Below are positions 58,055 through 64,000 of a stretch of DNA of 64,000 nt, one piece after another. Source of the DNA: Erysipelothrix sp. HDW6A (GTDB taxonomy: Bacteria; Bacillota_I; Bacilli_A; Erysipelotrichales; Erysipelotrichaceae). The position numbers and the translations under genes were made by a program. Numbering within the stretch: the first letter of the stretch is position 1; every line of letters begins with the position of its first letter. Under the pieces are notes generated by a model, which was not told the DNA's origin, searched no databases, and saw nothing but the letters and a program-made list of their open reading frames with translations. The stretch lies in assembly GCF_011400295.1 (NCBI RefSeq), contig NZ_CP049859.1, forward strand, positions 1,922,001 through 1,986,000. Direction: 5' to 3'.

Positions 58055-59255
58055 AATCTATCTCCTTTTCGATTCCATAGAAATTTAAAAATTCTGAGTC
58101 TTTTATGTATTCTGCAAGTTTTGGATTCTCTCTTACAATTTCTGTATCATGAGTATAAACACATATACCTTCTTTATACACAGCAATGACTTCAAATATG
58201 TCACTAAAGACAACACAATCGGCACGTTTTCCTTTTCGTAAAACTCCACGATCTTCCAAACCTAAGAATCGTGCTGGATTCCCTGATGCCATTTGTGCTA
58301 AATCAACCGGTGATATCTTTAGATTTTGATATAAGTAGTTCAAATCGTAACGTAATGGTTTACTACTTCCACTAAGTCGTCCATGTTCATTAATGACAAT
58401 TCCATCTTCTGTCATTGTCACATCACCTGTAGGTAGTCGATAATATCCTGGCTTACACCCTGCCAATCCAACAGTATCAGATATTAAGATAATTTCATCA
58501 ATATCCTTTGTCTTAAAAATTAAATCAAGCATTGGTTTGTGTAAATGAAGTCCATCTGCAATAACTTCAACCGTAACATCCTCTAGTAATCCATATCCAA
58601 GTGCTCCCATATTACGATGGTGAACTCCAGACATTGCGTTACCAAGGTGTGTCATAAGATCAACAGGAGATTCAAGATTACTGAGCTGTTCGTAACTAAC
58701 ATTTGAATGTCCTACGGCCACCTTCACGCCTTCTTGTTTTAAACGTTCAATTACTGCCGTCGCCCCTTCCATCTCAGGCGCAAGAGTCACTACCTTGAGC
58801 ATTCCTTTACTTCTTTTAAGGATGCTTTCTAAACGTTCTATACTTGGTTTTGGGAAAGGTGTATCTGGTGGTGCTGCCCCATATTGCTCAGGATTTAAGA
58901 AAGGGCCTTCCATATGAATCCCAACAATCTCACAACCTCGTTTATCTTTTACCGATTCACTGATTGTATCAAATGCGTAAGGACTTGCGGTTGCCAGAAC
59001 AGATGTAACGCCTTCTGAGAGGTAGCGCATCTTAAGCAAGTGTAGATCCTCAAGCGAAGAAGTTCCCGTAAAGGACCAACCCCCGTATCCGTGATTATGA
59101 ATATCTATAAGTCCAGGCATAATAAAAGCATCACCATAATCAATAACATCACCTTTTACCTCATGATGTAGATCGGTAATAATTCCATCCTGAAATTCTA
59201 AGATACCATCACGAATCGAGGAATCCCAAATTATATTATTTGATTTAATAAACAT
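58041..59255 (-). CDS. nagA: N-acetylglucosamine-6-phosphate deacetylase
   Basis: 404-residue amidohydrolase that removes acetate from GlcNAc-6-P. Metal and catalytic motifs: GLIDIHNHGYGG (H-x-H), HMEGPFLNPEQ (Glu ligand), VAVGHSNVSYE, LMTHLGNAMSGVHHR and the catalytic aspartate in ISDTVGLAG. Start 59255 follows AAGGGG; 24 further codons upstream belong to the promoter. nagB is not next to it; deoC is. A palindromic operator precedes it. Confidence 0.94.
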   Translation of the reverse strand: MFIKSNNIIWDSSIRDGILEFQDGIITDLHHEVKGDVIDYGDAFIMPGLIDIHNHGYGGWSFTGTSSLEDLHLLKMRYLSEGVTSVLATASPYAFDTISESVKDKRGCEIVGIHMEGPFLNPEQYGAAPPDTPFPKPSIERLESILKRSKGMLKVVTLAPEMEGATAVIERLKQEGVKVAVGHSNVSYEQLSNLESPVDLMTHLGNAMSGVHHRNMGALGYGLLEDVTVEVIADGLHLHKPMLDLIFKTKDIDEIILISDTVGLAGCKPGYYRLPTGDVTMTEDGIVINEHGRLSGSSKPLRYDLNYLYQNLKISPVDLAQMASGNPARFLGLEDRGVLRKGKRADCVVFSDIFEVIAVYKEGICVYTHDTEIVRENPKLAEYIKDSEFLNFYGIEKEIDYDNT

Positions 59256-59276
59256 CGTACTATTCCCCTTAGTGAC

Positions 59277-59300
59277 ATTATAACACAGTTGTATATACAA
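59277..59300 (-). promoter_or_regulatory. nagA promoter with HutC/GntR-type palindrome
   Basis: Perfect TATAAT (59282-59277) on the minus strand; TTGTATATACAA (59289-59300), a perfect 12-bp palindrome, sits just upstream between -10 and -35. The T-G-T-A-T-A-T-A-C-A form is typical of HutC-type GntR regulators such as NagR. Confidence 0.5.
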
Positions 59301-59316
59301 AAATAATGATGTTAAA

Positions 59317-59346
59317 AAAGACTCCATTTATGTTAATAGAGTCTTT
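59317..59346 (-). terminator. Terminator after second GH1 operon
   Basis: AAAGACTC/GAGTCTTT, 14-base loop, TTTTTT leftwards. Confidence 0.8.
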
Positions 59347-59363
59347 CAAATTACTGTTTAAAA

Positions 59364-61624
<2,261 letters not shown>

Positions 61625-61632
<8 letters not shown>

Positions 61633-62853
61633 GATTTGACTCTAACTCTTTATTGTATTCAATAGTATCAATGCGTTTAACAAATGGAAGATACAGCGCT
61701 ATGACTGCAACTAGTTGAATTATCTGTACTACTGCACCTTGCCAACCCGCAGCCATTACCCCAGAAATAACAGGTGGAATTATCTGAACAACATTTGCTG
61801 AAACTGGATTCATGAAACCGATTAATGTTGCTCCATAAGCAATAGCAATTGAAACAACTGGTGCTAATGACATTGGAATTAGCAAATATGGATTCATAAC
61901 CATTGGAATTCCGAATTTCATAGGTTCAGAAATTGAAAAGAAACTTGGAATAATTGATAGCTTACCAACTGATTTAAAGTGTCGACTTTTACAGAAGAAT
62001 AATAGAACTATTGCTAATGCTAAAGCACGTGGTCCTTTAAACGCTCCAATAAAAGACGTACTAATTATATATGGTATTGGTTGACCACTAGCTAAAGCCT
62101 CTAGATTTGCTGTAGCTTGAGTACTAAATAGTGCCGTCAAAAATACGTTTGTTACCATTGATCCGTGTATTCCAAAAAACCAGAACAATTCAGCAAGTAA
62201 AACAAGCGCATAAACCGACCAAATACTATTTCCTAAATTTGCTAGAGGAGCTTGTAGTAGAGAATATACTAAGTCATGAATATTTCCAAACGATGTTTGA
62301 GAAAACGATAGATTTATTCCTACAAATATCAGTACAGTCACTAGGTACGGAATAATAGAATTAAACATCTGTTTAATTGTTTCAGGAACACTGTCTGGAA
62401 ATTTGATTTTAAACAACTTTCCTTGTAAGAAAAAGTAATAAATTTGAGGTGCAAGAAGTCCTACAATTATTGCCAAAAACATCCCTTTATTTCCTAGATA
62501 TCCAGTACTTAATGCAAGCACTCCTTTGTCATCTTTTGTAAAAGGTGTAACTAATAAGAACATCAAGATTGACAGTATTATTGTTGAAACTGTATCTTGT
62601 TCTTTAATTTTTGCTAAAGCCCCAGATACAGAAGCAACAACATATAATGAAATAACACTGGCTGTCATTAATGCCATTAAATTAAGTCCATTTTTCAGAA
62701 CATCAGGAAATGGCATTGCCCCAATATTCCACAGATCCCCCCAATTAATGATACTGGCATAATTCCCATCATACCCTGAGATATAGCCCTAATGTAGATA
62801 TTGTTTTGAAATTTTATCATAACACCATCTAAATTTTTGATTATATTTTTCAT
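61625..62853 (-). pseudogene. PTS cellobiose-family IIC, frameshifted near the N-terminus
   Basis: 409 codons if repaired. The first part (MKNIIKNLDGVMIKFQ, YIRAISQGMMGIMPVSLIGG) and the rest (NGLNLMALM..., WFFGIHGSMVTNVF with G-I-H-G, FSISEPMKFGIPMVMNP) are in different frames. One additional G in the G4 run at 62719-62722 gives GGICGILGAMPFPDVLKNG, a smooth first helix and loop. A G6 run 15 bases upstream (62737-62742) is another place for the slip but gives a less natural peptide. AGGAGG before the ATG at 62853. First gene of the second GH1 operon. Confidence 0.82.
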
Positions 62854-62897
62854 AATAATCCTCCTTGACCCAATTGTAAGGGTATTCAAGTTGAATT

Positions 62898-62929
62898 AAG
62901 ACTGACAAATTATTGTTATTGTCAGTCTT
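62898..62929. promoter_or_regulatory. Inverted repeat in the IIC leader, TetR operator candidate
   Basis: Perfect 10-bp arms (AAGACTGACA/TGTCAGTCTT), 12-base spacer, between the TetR stop and the IIC start. No T-run leftwards, so an operator is likelier than a terminator. Confidence 0.5.
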
Positions 62930-62970
62930 TATTGCAATATCTTTCCTGTGTTATTTTTTCTAACTATATA

Positions 62971-63549
62971 TCAACGATGTCCTTTAAATACATCATGCAA
63001 ATTAACATTTCTTATAAAGGTAGAGAAGTCAATAATATCTTCTGTACTAATCGTAAAACTTGAATCCATCCATTCTCTTAATGTAAATCCAAAAACATTT
63101 GCGACTGCTTTTCCAGCAAGATTAGACCCAAACCATCTGTTACCATTAATATCATATTTTCTTAATCTTTCTTGCGAACAATAAGTATCAAAAATTAATG
63201 ATTCAAAGTATTTATCAACAGAGTGTTCTTTGTCATAAATATAGATATTTAAGTAGAAGTTTCTTTTACTATATATTTTATGATACATATATTTTAATGC
63301 CTCTCTATGCATGCCAACATGATACATATCATCAAATTGAAGCGTAAGCTCCTGATCATACGTCCACATTAACAATGCATAAATGTCACTGAAATAATTA
63401 TAAAAGTTACTTCTAGAGACACCACTGTCCTTTATGATGTCACTAATTGAAATTGTCCTAATATCTGCCCCTTTTGATACAATCTTTATGAGGTTCTCAG
63501 ACATTATTTTTTTACTTTCATGTTTCTTTATATCAATTGAATTTTTCAT
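62971..63549 (-). CDS. TetR/AcrR family regulator
   Basis: 192 residues. HTH in ISDIIKDSGVSRSNFYNYF with the F-Y-x-Y-F end; C-terminal domain with YDQELTLQFDDMYHVGM and FGFTLREWMDSSF. Start at 63549 chosen with GTGGGG 7 bases before. It lies immediately upstream of the IIC-phosphatase-GH1 operon on the same strand and probably controls it, perhaps through the inverted repeat at 62898. Confidence 0.87.
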   Translation of the reverse strand: MKNSIDIKKHESKKIMSENLIKIVSKGADIRTISISDIIKDSGVSRSNFYNYFSDIYALLMWTYDQELTLQFDDMYHVGMHREALKYMYHKIYSKRNFYLNIYIYDKEHSVDKYFESLIFDTYCSQERLRKYDINGNRWFGSNLAGKAVANVFGFTLREWMDSSFTISTEDIIDFSTFIRNVNLHDVFKGHR

Positions 63550-63634
63550 AGTGATACCCCACATTTACTTTTATTTTATCATTTTATTGATTAATTAACC
63601 AACTCCTTCTTTTCCTTCTAGAAAACATTCAATA

Positions 63635-63664
63635 AAAGCCAGCAGATTATTTCCCGCTGACTTT
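63635..63664 (-). terminator. Terminator after the His-rich gene
   Basis: 9-bp arms with one mismatch (AAAGCCAGC/GCTGACTTT), TTTTATTG tail leftwards. Confidence 0.65.
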
Positions 63665-63690
63665 TAATCACACTTATTGATTAGTATCTA

Positions 63691-64000
63691 TCACTGAACA
63701 TTATTTCTATGATGGTGTCTTTCTTGTTGATTACCATGTCCTTGGTGGTGACCCTTCATAGTACCTGATTGAACATTCTCATTATAACGTGGGCATTCCT
63801 CGTGGTTAGCAGCTCTTCGTTCTTCAACTTCCTCACGACTCACCTCACGCTCAAGACGGTCACAATACCAACTTTCTTCATCAGTAGTCCTTCCTTTACG
63901 ACTACCCACTCCATAGTCATCAGAAGCTGCATTGATTGGATTCAACGCTAATAGCATTACCACCATTCCAGTAAATACAGCAGTAAGAGCGATTAAGTAC
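63691..64000 (-). CDS. Small secreted His-rich protein, N-terminus cut by window edge
   Basis: The frame continues past the right edge. The visible N-terminal part is a hydrophobic segment (YLIALTAVFTGMVVMLLALN) that ends in PINA-ASDD, a plausible signal-peptidase site. The mature part is about 75 residues, highly charged, with two cysteines (SWYCDRLERE, EECPRYNE) and a His/Asn/Gln-rich tail (KGHHQGHGNQQERHHHRN). Extracellular; metal binding is possible from the His cluster. No family recognised. Confidence 0.65.
   Translation of the reverse strand, partial: YLIALTAVFTGMVVMLLALNPINAASDDYGVGSRKGRTTDEESWYCDRLEREVSREEVEERRAANHEECPRYNENVQSGTMKGHHQGHGNQQERHHHRNNVQ

Noticed and set aside
62737-62742. 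G6 run as the frameshift site in the third IIC
   Set aside because: Adding a G here gives SLIGGDLWNIGAM, a polar insertion in the first helix; a G added in the later G4 run gives SLIGGICGILGAM, much more membrane-like. Kept only as an alternative.

Overview
The window is low-GC, Gram-positive-type DNA: strong AGGAGG-like ribosome sites, tightly packed operons, many U-tailed hairpin terminators, several PTS permeases, an LTA-synthase-like sulfatase and a Lic-type phosphocholine enzyme. Protein content (fused LicC/LicA enzyme, class I FBP aldolase, BglG-like PTS regulator, DegV, KtrAB) fits an Erysipelotrichaceae genome, perhaps Erysipelothrix. That assignment is inference; no rRNA gene is present to settle it. 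No tRNA, rRNA, CRISPR array, insertion sequence or prophage was seen. No gene-free stretch exceeds 300 bases; the longest (about 290 bases, 22820-23111) carries the atp leader hairpin and a terminator.

Layout. 1-6.2 kb: end of an unknown gene, class I aldolase, and a five-gene operon (DegV, DUF2238-like, PLD family, FUSC-like, M20 amidohydrolase). 6.3-11.4 kb: beta-glucoside PTS operon (IIC, PRD regulator, IIB, GH1 phosphoglucosidase). 11.6-14.5 kb: aldo/keto reductase with a MerR-type promoter, HAD phosphatase, RpiR regulator. 14.5-22.8 kb: an F-type ATP synthase operon, atpI-B-E-F-H-A-G-D-C, that runs by an overlapping stop/start into ktrB and ktrA. 23.1-26.1 kb: a two-component system preceded by an overlooked 21-codon membrane peptide. 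26.1-28.6 kb: brnQ and a divergent aldo/keto reductase. 28.6-34.4 kb: an accessory sugar cassette (DeoR regulator, sugar isomerase-like, Gfo/Idh/MocA, alpha/beta hydrolase, PTS EIICBA) bounded by near-identical terminator hairpins, with two of its genes frameshifted. 34.4-42.1 kb: Fe-ADH, TetR, unknown membrane protein, peptidase T-like, YdeI/OmdA-like, LtaS-like, NnrD-like. 42.1-47.6 kb: double GNAT, RpiR, PIG-L deacetylase plus PTS IIC under a strong promoter with a cre-like site, oxidoreductase, CBS protein. 47.7-57.3 kb: MFS carrier (second MerR-type promoter), MgtA ATPase, saccharopine-dehydrogenase-like enzyme, MATE pump, proline iminopeptidase, LicC/LicA fusion. 57.4-64 kb: DeoC, NagA, a second GH1 operon (frameshifted IIC, protein-phosphatase-like, GH1), TetR, and a His-rich secreted protein running off the end.

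The main themes are sugar uptake with local regulators and ion energetics. The ATP synthase c subunit keeps Na+-type ligands, epsilon is short, and the K+ uptake genes are coupled downstream. All three broken genes belong to sugar loci and each is best explained by one missing G in a G run, which suggests either contingency switching or homopolymer undercalling. Start codons were moved from the longest ORF wherever a ribosome-binding site showed a better start.
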